The notes under the pieces were generated by a model. That model made no database searches and was not told the DNA's origin. It was given only the letters and a program-made list of their open reading frames with translations. Positions 53,621 through 61,962 of a stretch of 64,000 nucleotides of DNA are shown here, in pieces (within the stretch, counting starts at the first letter, position 1; each line of letters starts with the position of its first letter). Source of the DNA: Planctomycetota bacterium. GTDB lineage: Bacteria > Planctomycetota > Phycisphaerae > UBA1845. Both the position numbers and the translations under genes were made by a program. The DNA lies in NCBI GenBank assembly GCA_029558835.1, contig JAKQDH010000063.1, positions 20,332 to 84,331 on the forward strand, written 5' to 3'.

Positions 53621-55192
53621 GTGGCCGAACTACGTCGCCAGTACCGGCACCGTCCTGCTCTTTATGCGCTGATCGCGGCGGCGATGGGGTGCGTTGGCGC
53701 AAGCGGCGGGGACGCGGGTGTCGCGGCGTCCCTGCAGGAAGTATACGACGCGGCCTATGCCCGGCTGACGCACGTCCGGGACGACAGGAAGCAGCGGCTG
53801 CTCGACTTCTGCAACGGCATGCACGCCCTGGCGACGCGGGCCGGCGCTGATCCCGTCCTGCGCGATTTCTTCCGCCTGAAGCAGGAGTATTACCGGTTGC
53901 AGCAGGAGGCTCCTCCGCCGGCGGACGCGGTGCGGGCGATCGACGAGTACAAGGCAACAATTGACAGCTACTACCTGGAAAACTACCGGCAGTTCTACGA
54001 CATCCTCTTCGTGGGACGCGCGGGAGACGTGTTCTACACGATTCGGAAGGAGGCGGAGTACCAACGGAACCTGTTGAGCGGGGAGCTTGCCCAGACCCAC
54101 CTGGCGCGGCTCTTGCGTGAGCAGCCCCAGGGCGCGTTTGTCGATTTCCAGTACTTCTTCCCCTCGGACGAGCCGGCGGCGTTCTTCGTGCAGCCCGTGC
54201 TCGCGGACGGGGAACACCTCGGCTGGCTGATCCTGCAATGTGCGATTAACAAGATCAACTCCATCTTCGCCGGGTCGGACGAACTGGGGGCGACCGGGGA
54301 GGTGTTCCTGGTCAACAAAGAGCAGTACATGCTCACCCAGTCGCGCTTCATCGGCCAGTCCACCATCCTCTCGATGCACCTGAACCCGGACAATATCCGC
54401 ACGAAGTTCGCCGAACGCGCGGGCAACCGGATCATCACCGACTACCGCGGCTGCCGGGCGCTCAGCTCCTTCGACGTGTTTCGCTTTCTAAGCAGTGAAT
54501 GGCTCATTATTGCCAAGATTGACGAGGCAGAGGTGCTCACGGATCACTTCCGGGAGCATCAGGCGGAATACCTCCCGCCCCTGCTGGCCCGGGCGGCGCA
54601 GCCCGCGCCACCGGGGGGGCCATGCGCCGCCCCGGCACCCCGCCTGCTGAAGGTCGATATGGACGAGTTCGTGAAGGCTCAGGCGGGTGAGGCCCTGCAA
54701 ACCCGAGGCGTCTCGACGTGCACGGCCCTCATCGCCGCGTATCCACGACGCTTCGCGTACCTGGCCCACATCAGCCCGTTCGACCGTGTCTACGGTGAGG
54801 GGTCCACGGACCTGCTGGGACACATCGTCAAGAACATCAAGACCTATGACATTTACAAGTATGAAAGGCGGCACGTGCGTTTCGTCGTGGTCGCCCGTGA
54901 CGCGCAGACGCTGCCGGCCGTGCTTGAGGAGCTGCTCCACGAGGGGTTTCTGCTGTCGCAGGTCGACGTGGTGTACAACCCGGCCGCCCAACGGGCCGAC
55001 GTGACCTATGACTACGTGGCCGACCAACTGTGTGTGTCATGGCGGGCCGTCGGGACCGAAGCCGGAGTCATCGAGACCAGCACCGCGGGCTACAACCTCG
55101 GTGCGGTTCTCCGCCAATTGATGGAGGCGGATAGTGCGTCTCGTGCCGGTGGAGGCGCCGCCGGGGGAACGGGCGCGCCCGCGTCTCGTTGA
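53621..55192 (+). CDS. Exported Cache-domain protein with CheD-like C-terminal domain
   Basis: 523 residues, GTG start. Residues 1-24 (RRQYRHRPALYALIAAAMGC) look like a signal peptide with a lipobox-like Cys24. Residues about 35-310 form a Cache-type ligand-binding region (helix LQEVYDAAYARLTHVRDDRK; YDILFVGRAGDVFYTIRKEA; TGEVFLVNKEQYMLTQSRF; end FLSSEWLIIAKIDEAEVL). After a Pro/Ala linker, residues about 341-470 resemble the chemoreceptor deamidase CheD: Thr361-x-Gly363...Cys367 and His383 in AYLAHISPFD, matching the CheD Thr/Cys/His spacing (CheD 6 and 17 residues; here 6 and 16), followed by DLLGHIVKNIKTYDIYKYER. Sensor linked to a deamidase-like domain is an inference; no methyl-accepting chemoreceptor is near. 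Confidence 0.65.
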   Translation: MAELRRQYRHRPALYALIAAAMGCVGASGGDAGVAASLQEVYDAAYARLTHVRDDRKQRLLDFCNGMHALATRAGADPVLRDFFRLKQEYYRLQQEAPPPADAVRAIDEYKATIDSYYLENYRQFYDILFVGRAGDVFYTIRKEAEYQRNLLSGELAQTHLARLLREQPQGAFVDFQYFFPSDEPAAFFVQPVLADGEHLGWLILQCAINKINSIFAGSDELGATGEVFLVNKEQYMLTQSRFIGQSTILSMHLNPDNIRTKFAERAGNRIITDYRGCRALSSFDVFRFLSSEWLIIAKIDEAEVLTDHFREHQAEYLPPLLARAAQPAPPGGPCAAPAPRLLKVDMDEFVKAQAGEALQTRGVSTCTALIAAYPRRFAYLAHISPFDRVYGEGSTDLLGHIVKNIKTYDIYKYERRHVRFVVVARDAQTLPAVLEELLHEGFLLSQVDVVYNPAAQRADVTYDYVADQLCVSWRAVGTEAGVIETSTAGYNLGAVLRQLMEADSASRAGGGAAGGTGAPASR

Positions 55193-55436
55193 GCAGGCCG
55201 CGCCACACGTCCGCGGGGAAGGGGGCTGCGTCACCTGCTCGACCTCGTCCGTGTGGTCACCGTGGACCGCCTGGCCAACGGGTGCGAGCGCGATGGCTGG
55301 GCATCTGCGCACGGACAGCACTCGCGTCCGCCGGGCGCGGGCCCACGTTCGCACCCCAGTGGAAACCGCGGCGACCGACCCTACAATGCGGGGCCATTGA
55401 CGCGGAGCCCCAGTCATCCACGGGGTAGCCAATCCG

Positions 55437-56285
55437 GTGCCGGACGAACAGGACCAGCATGAGGTGCACGCCTCGGCCGCGCAGACGCTTCCGGCCGTCG
55501 GCTGGGCGCGTCCGGTGGCGGCGCCGGTGGCAGTGGGCGGCACGCCGCCCAGCGTGGCCCATCCCATCCTGCTGGTGGGGTATCCACGGTGGGCGGCGCT
55601 GGGGGAGATTGTCCTGTTCGCGCTGTTGTTCCTGGGGCTCATCGTTCCCATGGAGCTCATGGTGGGGCTGGCGGTATCGTCCGACGAGGACTTGGTGGGG
55701 TTGGGTAAGTGGATGCTGCCGATCACGGCGTATCGGCTCGTCGCCACGGTCGGGGTGCTCGCGCTGCTGGTGCGCAGGCGGCCGAACCCGGCCGCGTCGC
55801 TGGGGTTGGAGAGCCGGGGCCTCGGCTTCAACGTGCTGGCGGGTGTGGCCGCGCTGGTGGCCGCCTACCTGCTGATCTACCCGCCTCTGCTCTTACTGCT
55901 GTGGGTCGTGCCCGGGCTGGCGGAGCAGATGGGCAGCAATGCCGAACGCCTCGGCGACCTGCTGCCGCCGGACATGCCGTGGACGCATCTGCTGCTCCTC
56001 ATGATCATGGTCGGCACTTGCGAGGAACTGATCTTCCGAAGCATGCTGATGACGCGACTGCGCCGCCTGACGGGAAGCTGGTGGGTCGCGGTGGTCGTCT
56101 CGACCGCGCTGTTTGCGGCCGCCCATCTGGGGGACCAGGTCCCGGCAGCGCTGCTGTTCATCGCGCCTCTGTCGGTGGTACTCAGCGTGGTGACGATCTG
56201 GCGGCGGTCGGTGGTACCGGCCATCGTGGCCCACGCCCTCTTCAACTTCTCGCAAATGATGGGCATGCGTTTCCTCCAGGGGTAG
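55437..56285 (+). CDS. CPBP family intramembrane metalloprotease (CAAX protease-like)
   Basis: 282 residues, GTG start. About six to eight membrane helices. The family motifs are EELIFRSML (EExxxR, near 195), FAAAHLG (FxxxH) and a third His in AHALFNFSQMMG. The first about 50 residues are a soluble leader. CPBP proteases process or modify membrane proteins, and some bacterial members confer bacteriocin self-immunity. No partner gene is obvious; the next gene follows after 25 bases. Confidence 0.8.
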   Translation: MPDEQDQHEVHASAAQTLPAVGWARPVAAPVAVGGTPPSVAHPILLVGYPRWAALGEIVLFALLFLGLIVPMELMVGLAVSSDEDLVGLGKWMLPITAYRLVATVGVLALLVRRRPNPAASLGLESRGLGFNVLAGVAALVAAYLLIYPPLLLLLWVVPGLAEQMGSNAERLGDLLPPDMPWTHLLLLMIMVGTCEELIFRSMLMTRLRRLTGSWWVAVVVSTALFAAAHLGDQVPAALLFIAPLSVVLSVVTIWRRSVVPAIVAHALFNFSQMMGMRFLQG

Positions 56286-56310
56286 GGCGCACCTGCGGCG
56301 GGAGCAACGG

Positions 56311-56766
56311 ATGAGCAACGCCCAGACGAGTGACGAAGTACGCATCCGTCCGGCCCGGACCGAAGACTATGATGCGATTGTCGCGGTCTGGCAGGCGGTC
56401 GGGCTCTCCTTCTGCCAGGAGGGGCGGGAGTCCCAGGAGGCGTTCGGCCGGCAGCTTGAGCACTTCCACGGCCTCTACCTGGTGGCCCAGCACGGCCGGC
56501 GGGTCGTGGGGGTCGTCCTCGGCTCTCACGACCAGCGCAAGGGATGGATCAACCGGTTGGCCGTGCTGCCAGCGTATCGCCGACAGGGGATCGCCCAGCA
56601 GCTTGTGCGCGCCTGTGAGGCCGCCCTGCTGGCTGCCGGCATCGAGATTTTCGCCGCCCTCATCGAGCCGGAGAACGACGCCTCGGCCGCCCTCTTCGAA
56701 CGCCTGGGGTACCGCAACGACGTGCCCGCCCGCTACTACCGCAAACGCCGCCGGCCTGACGTGTGA
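56311..56766 (+). CDS. GNAT family N-acetyltransferase
   Basis: 151 residues. GNAT motif A is seen as INRLAVLPAYRRQGIAQQLV (Q/RxxGxG/A acetyl-CoA loop), preceded by VVGVVLGSHDQRKGW and followed by LIEPENDASAALFERLGYRN. IRPARTEDYDAIVAVWQAVG starts the fold. Acetylates an unknown amine. Follows the CPBP protease gene by 25 bases, so they are probably co-transcribed. Confidence 0.88.
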   Translation: MSNAQTSDEVRIRPARTEDYDAIVAVWQAVGLSFCQEGRESQEAFGRQLEHFHGLYLVAQHGRRVVGVVLGSHDQRKGWINRLAVLPAYRRQGIAQQLVRACEAALLAAGIEIFAALIEPENDASAALFERLGYRNDVPARYYRKRRRPDV

Positions 56767-56881
56767 GGCGGGCCGCTCGTCCGCGACGCCCGCGCGGGGC
56801 AACCCGGCAGCAGCCCAAGCCGCAGGTGCCCGCCGGCCGGGCGGCGGACCATCGCATCCGCGGCTTGCTCGCCCGGCTGAC

Positions 56882-56976
56882 GGCATGGCGGCGCTGCGCT
56901 TGGCCATGCCACCCGCGGCCCACCGTTCACGCCCGCCACCCCCTGACGGCATGGCGGCGCTGGGCTTGACCATGCC
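56882..56976. repeat. Two GGCATGG 29-mer repeats (inverted orientation)
   Basis: GGCATGG cggcgctgcgcttgg CCATGCC at 56882-56910, and GGCATGG cggcgctgggcttga CCATGCC at 56948-56976. They are the reverse complement of the unit at 26792. Between the GNAT gene and the DEAD-box gene. Confidence 0.75.
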
Positions 56977-57053
56977 ACCCGCCATTTACAGTGGGCCCGG
57001 GACCCCGTATAGTGCGGCTCCGCGTGCCGCGGCATGCTGTTGCAAAGAGAATA

Positions 57054-58355
57054 ATGAAGAAGACACCTGAACTTCCAGCCGCTTTCGCCGATCTCGGGGT
57101 CGAGACCCGCTTCCTGCAAGCGCTGGCCAAGATGCAGTTCCAGGAGCCGACCGACATCCAGAAGGGCATGATCCCCCCGGCGCTGACGGGGCGGGACGTC
57201 ATGGGCCAGGCCCGGACGGGGACGGGCAAGACGGCCGCGTTCGCCCTGCCCGTGCTGCAGCAGCTTGACCCGGCCGGCGGGGTGCAGGCCCTGTGCCTGG
57301 TGCCCACCCGGGAGCTGGCCATCCAGGTGGCGGGGGAGGTGACCCGCTTCGCGGAGTTTACGCGCCTGCACGTGGCGGCCATCTACGGCGGGCAGCGGGT
57401 GGCCACCCAGTTGCACCACCTAGGCCGCAAGCCGCACTTCGTGGTGGGCACGCCGGGGCGCGTTATGGACTTCATGAGCCGCCGCGCGCTCGACGTAAGC
57501 AGCGTCCGCCACGTCATCCTCGACGAAGTGGACCGCATGCTGGACATCGGCTTTCGAGACGACATCCAGTGGATCCTCCAGCGCGTCACCCAGCGGCACC
57601 AGACGATCTTCACCTCGGCCACCATCGAGGATGACATCAAGCACCTGGCGAACCGCTATGCCACGGACCCGATGGAGGTGAACGTCTCGCGCGATGAACT
57701 CACCGTCGACAGCGTCGAGCAGTACTACATCACCGTCGATCCGTGGGACAAGTTTCGCCTGCTCTCGCTCTTCCTGAAGCAGGAGGACTACCCAACCTGC
57801 ATCATCTTCTGCAATACGCGTCACGCGGCGCGCAAGCTCGCCAAGAAACTGCACGACGCCGGCGTCAGCGCCCGGGAGATTCACGGCGACCTGGTCCAGC
57901 GCAAGCGCGACCAGGTCATGGACTGGTTCCGCAAACACCGCATCCGCGTGCTGGTGGCCACCGACTTAGCCTCCCGCGGCATCGACATCAGCGCCATCAC
58001 GCACATCATCAACTATGACATTCCCGCCGACTCCGAAGGCTATGTGCACCGCATCGGGCGCACCGCCCGCATGGGGGCCAAGGGGATAGCTGTCACGCTC
58101 ACCACGCGCGAGGAGGGCAAGCAGCTCACGGCCATCGAGAGCCTGATCAACAAGCAAATCCTCCCGCGGCAGATCGAGGGTTTCACCGCGTCGGGCCCGC
58201 CGCGCGACGCAGGCCCGCCACCAGCCCTACCGCCCCAGCGAGTCTCGCGCCTGCAAGCGCCGGTTTTCAGCGAAGCGGGCGGCTCGACGGAACGTAAGCT
58301 GCCCCCCAAGACCCTCGGCAGCCGGTTCCGACCCTCCCGCCGCCGTCGGCTATGA
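57054..58355 (+). CDS. DEAD-box family RNA helicase (motif II DEVD)
   Basis: 433 residues from ATG 57054. Motifs: Q motif MQFQEPTDIQKGMIPPAL, I ARTGTGKTAAF, Ia CLVPTRELAIQ, Ib VVGTPGRVMDFM, II VILDEVDRMLD (DEVD in place of DEAD), III FTSATIEDDIK, IV CIIFCNTRHAARKLA, V LVATDLASRGIDISAITHI, VI YVHRIGRTARMG. C-terminal tail is Pro/Arg-rich (GSRFRPSRRRRL). Probable role in ribosome assembly or RNA turnover. The start is chosen by homology; the longer frame is not supported. Confidence 0.92.
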   Translation: MKKTPELPAAFADLGVETRFLQALAKMQFQEPTDIQKGMIPPALTGRDVMGQARTGTGKTAAFALPVLQQLDPAGGVQALCLVPTRELAIQVAGEVTRFAEFTRLHVAAIYGGQRVATQLHHLGRKPHFVVGTPGRVMDFMSRRALDVSSVRHVILDEVDRMLDIGFRDDIQWILQRVTQRHQTIFTSATIEDDIKHLANRYATDPMEVNVSRDELTVDSVEQYYITVDPWDKFRLLSLFLKQEDYPTCIIFCNTRHAARKLAKKLHDAGVSAREIHGDLVQRKRDQVMDWFRKHRIRVLVATDLASRGIDISAITHIINYDIPADSEGYVHRIGRTARMGAKGIAVTLTTREEGKQLTAIESLINKQILPRQIEGFTASGPPRDAGPPPALPPQRVSRLQAPVFSEAGGSTERKLPPKTLGSRFRPSRRRRL

Positions 58356-58369
58356 GCCGAAGCACGGAT

Positions 58370-58386
58370 ACCGAATAGCGAATGCG
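58370..58386. repeat. Partial heptamer (GCGAATA) repeat, copy 3
   Basis: CCGAATAGCGAATGCGAG directly after the DEAD-box gene stop; a short version of the ATTCGCY arrays at 23592 and 37039, again next to a gene end. Confidence 0.55.
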
Positions 58387-58401
58387 AGAGGCCGGGGGCG
58401 T

Positions 58402-58508
58402 GGCATGGCCAAACGCAGCGCCGCCACGTCGGGACAGGGTGGCCTGGCCAAACGCAGCGCCGCCATGCCGGGGTAGTGTGGCCTGGCCAAGCACAGCGCC
58501 GCCATGCC
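58402..58508. repeat. Three GGCATGG/GGCCTGG 29-mers in a 39-bp-period tandem array
   Basis: Units begin at 58402, 58441 and 58480 (exactly 39-base spacing). Each is GGC(A/C)TGG ccaa(a/g)c(g/a)cagcgccg CC(A/G)... ending CCATGCC, CCACGTC in the first. The spacers between units are about ten bases. Same family as the unit in the rplI-dnaB gap. Confidence 0.8.
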
Positions 58509-58552
58509 CTTGGGGGATGGGTGTCAATTCTTGTCAGGACGGCGGACCCGAC

Positions 58553-58581
58553 TGGACAGGGCGGGGAGCATGGGTTATATT
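58553..58581 (+). promoter_or_regulatory. Promoter of the TetR gene
   Basis: A -35 TGGACA (58553-58558) and -10 TATATT (58576-58581) with 17 bases between them. The -10 touches the operator at 58581-58598, so a bound repressor would block it. Confidence 0.6.
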
Positions 58582-58598
58582 GTAAGCGTTTGCTTACA
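58581..58598. promoter_or_regulatory. TetR operator, copy 1
   Basis: TGTAAGC gttt GCTTACA, a 7-base-pair perfect inverted repeat 33 bases before the TetR start codon. An identical core lies downstream of the TetR gene at 59268-59284. Confidence 0.8.
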
Positions 58599-58631
58599 GT
58601 GCCGCCCCGCGGCCGGCTGCCGGAGCCGAGT

Positions 58632-59228
58632 ATGCCCCGACCGAGTCAGGTCAACCAGCGGCGCGAGGAGTTCATCCCCGTCGTCGCCGATGCCTTTGCG
58701 GAGTTGGGCTATCGGCGAACGACCACGGCCGAGCTGGCCCGCCGGTGCCGCGTGCGGCAGAACATCCTCTATCGTCTCTGGCCGGACAAGAAGGCGATGT
58801 TCATTGCCGCCCTCGATTTCGTCTACCGCGTTTCCTCCAATGCCTGGCAGGCGCTGCTGGCCCGGGGTGACGGCGGGCGGACGTCGGCGCGGCGCGTGCT
58901 CGCGTACGAGGCGGCCCATCACGGCGAACGCGGCTTGTACCGCATCGTGTTCGCCGGTCTGAGCGAAACGGACGATCCGGACATCCGGGCCGCCCTCCAG
59001 CGGGTGTTCGCACGCTACCAGGGTTTCGTGTGTGATCAGATTCGCACCCACCGGCAGGCACAGGCGGTCGAGGACGTGCCGAACGCCGAGCTGGCCGCCT
59101 GGGCGTTCGTGGGGCTGGGTACCATGGCCAACATCAGCCGCGAACTGACGTTGTTCGGTCCGCGGCGGCGCACCCGCCTGTTCGAGGAGGTCGGCGGGTA
59201 TCTGCTCGACGGGGCGCGGGAGGCATGA
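58632..59228 (+). CDS. TetR family transcriptional regulator
   Basis: 198 residues from ATG 58632. N-terminal TetR helix-turn-helix: RREEFIPVVADAFAELGYRR, TTTAELARRCRVRQNILYRL, WPDKKAMFIAALDF. The C-terminal ligand-binding region has no assignable effector. The gene is flanked by two copies of the operator TGTAAGC-gttt-GCTTAC, so it probably represses itself and the lipoprotein gene downstream. A factor-independent terminator lies between the two genes. Confidence 0.9.
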   Translation: MPRPSQVNQRREEFIPVVADAFAELGYRRTTTAELARRCRVRQNILYRLWPDKKAMFIAALDFVYRVSSNAWQALLARGDGGRTSARRVLAYEAAHHGERGLYRIVFAGLSETDDPDIRAALQRVFARYQGFVCDQIRTHRQAQAVEDVPNAELAAWAFVGLGTMANISRELTLFGPRRRTRLFEEVGGYLLDGAREA

Positions 59229-59230
59229 GG

Positions 59231-59259
59231 TCGGCCGCGGGCCGGCTTCTTCTTTTTTT
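59231..59259 (+). terminator. Factor-independent terminator after tetR-like gene
   Basis: Stem CGGCC gcg GGCCG (59232-59244) followed by a T-rich run (cttcttcttttttt, 59246-59259). It isolates the TetR gene from the downstream lipoprotein gene, which then needs its own operator-controlled promoter. Confidence 0.65.
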
Positions 59260-59267
59260 GTCGTTAA

Positions 59268-59284
59268 TGTAAGCGTTTGCTTAC
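59268..59284. promoter_or_regulatory. TetR operator, copy 2
   Basis: TGTAAGC gttt GCTTAC, the same inverted repeat as at 58581 except for one outer base. It lies 38 bases before the lipoprotein start codon, so the TetR protein probably controls that gene. Confidence 0.78.
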
Positions 59285-59322
59285 GTATCCGTAGCGAGTG
59301 TCCAACGTCAGGAGTCAAGACC

Positions 59323-60441
59323 ATGAGAGACCGGAACCTGTCACCCATCGTGGGGGTTGCCTGCTTCTGCCTGCTGGGAACCACCGCCTGCACCTTCGGC
59401 GGGCGGAACGCCGCAGTCACGCCGCCGGGAGCGGACGCGGAGGCGTACCAGACCTGGCGAACGCAGGGCGCCCAGGCAGCCATGACCGTCCTGCCCGTCG
59501 AGATGATGTCGGGCCCGCACCGGGACGCCGGGGACGTCATCGGCGCCTACCTCGAGAAACTCGGTATGCCCAACATCCAGCCGAACGAGCTGGTGTTCAA
59601 CGTGCCGAGCGGCACCGACTTCGAGCAGGTGCCGAAGTTGCTTGGCGAGTTCGTGCGCCAGCACCCGTTGCCCACGGACTACGCCGTGTACGCCCAGTTC
59701 GTCGGCACCCCGCAAACGAGCGTCCAGGAAATCCGGGCGGTCGTCGTGCACAAGGCCGGCACCTGCGTCTGGATCGACCGCCAGGGCCCTGACGACAAGG
59801 ACTTCCAGCGTCAGCGGCCGGGCAACCCGATGACCTGCTGCGTGCTGGTCGGTGACCGCCTTTCGGAACAGCTCAACCTGCCGGGCAAGCCCGCCGGCGA
59901 CCCCGAGGCCGGTACCATGGCCCAAGTCTGGGCGGCCAAGTCCGGCACCCCGCCGCCGGTGGAACGCGACGCCATGCAGGCGCGCGTGCAGAAGCTCCGG
60001 ACGGCCGGCGCGGACGCGACCCTCACGGTCTTCCCCGTGGCCGTCGGCGACCAAGTGGAACCCGAGGCGGCCGGCGGGCTCGCCAGACACTTGCAGCAGG
60101 ACAAGCTCTGCCGGGCGCGCGTCGCCCAGGACCAGCCGCGGTTCCAGATCGCCCCCAGCAGCAACGAGCAGCGTCGCCTCTGGGACCTGGCCCGCGCGTT
60201 CCAGGCGTACGTCAAAGAGCATCGCCCGGACACGGATTACAGTTTGTATGCCGAGTACACTTTCAAGCTGCCCGAGCAGGAGGTCTGGACGGTGCACTTC
60301 GTCGTCTGCGACCGCGACGGCGCCTGGGTGATCGTCGATTTCCAGAACAACCACCAGCCGGATTTCCAGCGGCTCGCGCCGAAGACACGCGACGACTGTA
60401 ATCGCCTGGTGGCCGAGCGCCTGAAGGGGTACGTGCGCTGA
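59323..60441 (+). CDS. Lipoprotein with internally duplicated domain, TetR-controlled
   Basis: 372 residues from ATG 59323. Signal sequence with lipobox LLGTTAC (Cys23). Two copies of one domain are visible, about 45-195 and 220-370: TVLPVEMMSG / TVFPVAVGDQ, TDYAVYAQF / TDYSLYAEY, VVVHKAGTCVWIDRQ / VVCDRDGAWVIVDFQ, DFQRQRPGNPMTC / DFQRLAPKTRDDC. No family recognised. Operator copy 2 just upstream suggests induction when the TetR protein is released by its ligand. Expected location is the membrane surface. Confidence 0.7.
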   Translation: MRDRNLSPIVGVACFCLLGTTACTFGGRNAAVTPPGADAEAYQTWRTQGAQAAMTVLPVEMMSGPHRDAGDVIGAYLEKLGMPNIQPNELVFNVPSGTDFEQVPKLLGEFVRQHPLPTDYAVYAQFVGTPQTSVQEIRAVVVHKAGTCVWIDRQGPDDKDFQRQRPGNPMTCCVLVGDRLSEQLNLPGKPAGDPEAGTMAQVWAAKSGTPPPVERDAMQARVQKLRTAGADATLTVFPVAVGDQVEPEAAGGLARHLQQDKLCRARVAQDQPRFQIAPSSNEQRRLWDLARAFQAYVKEHRPDTDYSLYAEYTFKLPEQEVWTVHFVVCDRDGAWVIVDFQNNHQPDFQRLAPKTRDDCNRLVAERLKGYVR

Positions 60442-60482
60442 CAATACGCTTGAAATCCCTCACCGCTTCGTAAGTGTTAAAA

Positions 60483-60519
60483 CCCCTCTCCCTTCCAGGG
60501 AGAGGGGCAGGGGTGAGGG
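60483..60519. repeat. CCCCTCTCCC hairpin repeat, copy 6
   Basis: cccctctcccttccagggag followed by aggggcaggggtgaggg. Confidence 0.8.
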
Positions 60520-60550
60520 TTGCGGAGCCAACGACGCGCACCTGGCGCAA

Positions 60551-60592
60551 AGGCCTGCTTACCCGCGATGGGCATCGTGGGCGAGCAGGCCT
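60551..60592. repeat. Long two-part hairpin element
   Basis: Outer stem AGGCCTGCT / AGCAGGCCT (nine pairs), inner stem CCCGCGAT / ATCGTGGG with loop GGGC. A shorter relative (CTTACCCGCGAC...GTCGCGGG) is at 8249-8271. Confidence 0.6.
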
Positions 60593-60614
60593 CCAACCGC
60601 CTGTTGAAGAGTAG

Positions 60615-60983
60615 CGTCGGCCCCCCGTGGCCGACGTAGACGCCCTCAACCCCACGCAAGGCACGGATGCATCCGTCGCGTCGGCCCCCCGTGACCTCCG
60701 CCCGGAGGGCGCACGGCCGTTGCCAGGGACTTCGAGTCCCTGGGATGCCGCGTGCTTCTTCTTGTTCTTCTTCTATTAGGTCCGCCCGGAGGGCGGACGA
60801 GCCCGCTGGAACCATTAGCACGTGCGCGGCCGACGTAGCACACGCTTGCTTGGCGCAGGCAAGAGCCGACACTCCGCCACACCTGAGGACACTAAACACA
60901 CAGTCCCCCAGGGGACAGAGAGGGTGCTGGGGGCTCTCACGCTCACCGCTTCCGCCCGTAGCGTCGGCCCCCCGCGGCCGACG
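60615..60983. repeat. CGTCGGCCCCCCGTGGCCGA repeats
   Basis: Palindromic unit CGTCGGCCCCCCGTGGCCGA plus CG at 60615-60636, a half unit near 60679, and the near-identical CGTCGGCCCCCCGCGGCCGA plus CG at 60962-60983 just before the PEP-CTERM gene end. Confidence 0.65.
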
Positions 60984-60998
60984 TCGGAGGGCCCATGC

Positions 60999-61931
60999 TT
61001 ACGCTCGCCGCTTGCGCCCCAGCAGCAGCGCCCCGCCCGCCAGCAGCAGCAGGCTCCCCGGCTCGGGGACAAAGGCGATGAATGCCGGATGCTCGCCGCC
61101 GGAGGCGAAGACGCCCAAGTACGCCCCGGTGACCCCGTCGTAACGCAGAATCTCGTTCTGTACGCGGCGTTCGTCGGCCACATAGAGGTTCCCGTCGGGG
61201 CCGAAGGCGAGACCGACCGGCCAGTTCAGCCCGCCGCTGCCGGGCTGCACAAACGTCCCCACGAAGTCGCCCGTCACCGGGTCGAACCGTACGACGCTGC
61301 CGGTGAGGTAGCTACTGACATACAACAACCCGTCCGGGCCAAGCAACAGATCGCTTGGACCGCCGAGGCTGCCCGGAGCCGTCAACGTGTCCGCAAGCTG
61401 CCCGGTTTGGCCGTCGTAGCGCAGGACGCTGTCGCTATAGGCACTACTGACGTAGAGATCGCCGTTGGAACCAAAACGCAGACCGTAGGGCCCGTCGAGA
61501 CCCTCGGTCGCAAACACGTCGAGGTACTGCCCAGTGTGTCCATCATAACGTACTACGTTGTCGGACCCAGCTCCACATACGTAGAGGTTCTGGTCCGGGC
61601 CGAAAACCAAGCCAGCGGGCCCGAGGAGAGGTCCACTCCCCGATGTCACGAACACATCAATCAGTTGCAGTCCCTGAGGATCGTAGCGCAGGACGCTGTG
61701 CCCGGACGTCACGTATACGTTTCCGTCGGGGCCAAAGGCGAAGCCGTTGTCGCTCCCCTGCGGAAACAGTGGCCCGAGCAGTTGTCCGGTGTAGCCGTCG
61801 AAGCGGGCGGGGTAGGCTCCGGTTGCCCACAGTTCGAGGTCCGCTTGCGCCGGCCCGGAAAGGCACAGGAGAGGCACGCACGCGAGTGTCAGCAGCCGTG
61901 CTAAGCCAATGCGAGTTAAGTACCGAATCAT
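60999..61931 (-). CDS. PEP-CTERM exported NHL/beta-propeller protein
   Basis: 310 residues from ATG 61931 with AGGAGG upstream. Signal peptide (ARLLTLACVPLLCLSGPAQA). Five or six propeller blades with GFAFGPDGNVYVTSG, GLVFGPDQNLYVCGA, GLRFGSNGDLYVSSA, DLLLGPDGLLYVSS, GLAFGPDGNLYVADE and intervening RYDxxTGQ. The C-terminus VPEPGSLLLLAGGALLLGRK is a PEP-CTERM exosortase sorting signal. Extracellular protein of unknown ligand. Sits 31 bases after the beta-helix gene on the same strand. Confidence 0.85.
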   Translation of the reverse strand: MIRYLTRIGLARLLTLACVPLLCLSGPAQADLELWATGAYPARFDGYTGQLLGPLFPQGSDNGFAFGPDGNVYVTSGHSVLRYDPQGLQLIDVFVTSGSGPLLGPAGLVFGPDQNLYVCGAGSDNVVRYDGHTGQYLDVFATEGLDGPYGLRFGSNGDLYVSSAYSDSVLRYDGQTGQLADTLTAPGSLGGPSDLLLGPDGLLYVSSYLTGSVVRFDPVTGDFVGTFVQPGSGGLNWPVGLAFGPDGNLYVADERRVQNEILRYDGVTGAYLGVFASGGEHPAFIAFVPEPGSLLLLAGGALLLGRKRRA

Positions 61932-61962
61932 CGGAGTCCTCCTTCAGGGGGTACTATGTAGC

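Larger units (their letters stand above)
60442..60998. other. 557-bp repeat-filled gap
   Basis: No gene. Holds CCCCTCTCCC copy 6 (60483-60519), a long hairpin element (60551-60592) and three CGTCGGCCCCCCGTGG units (60615, about 60679 partial, 60962). Confidence 0.5.

Noticed and set aside
58402..58508. Short CRISPR array (three units, constant period)
   Set aside because: The spacers are only about ten bases and the units are palindromic and dispersed elsewhere singly; no cas genes nearby.
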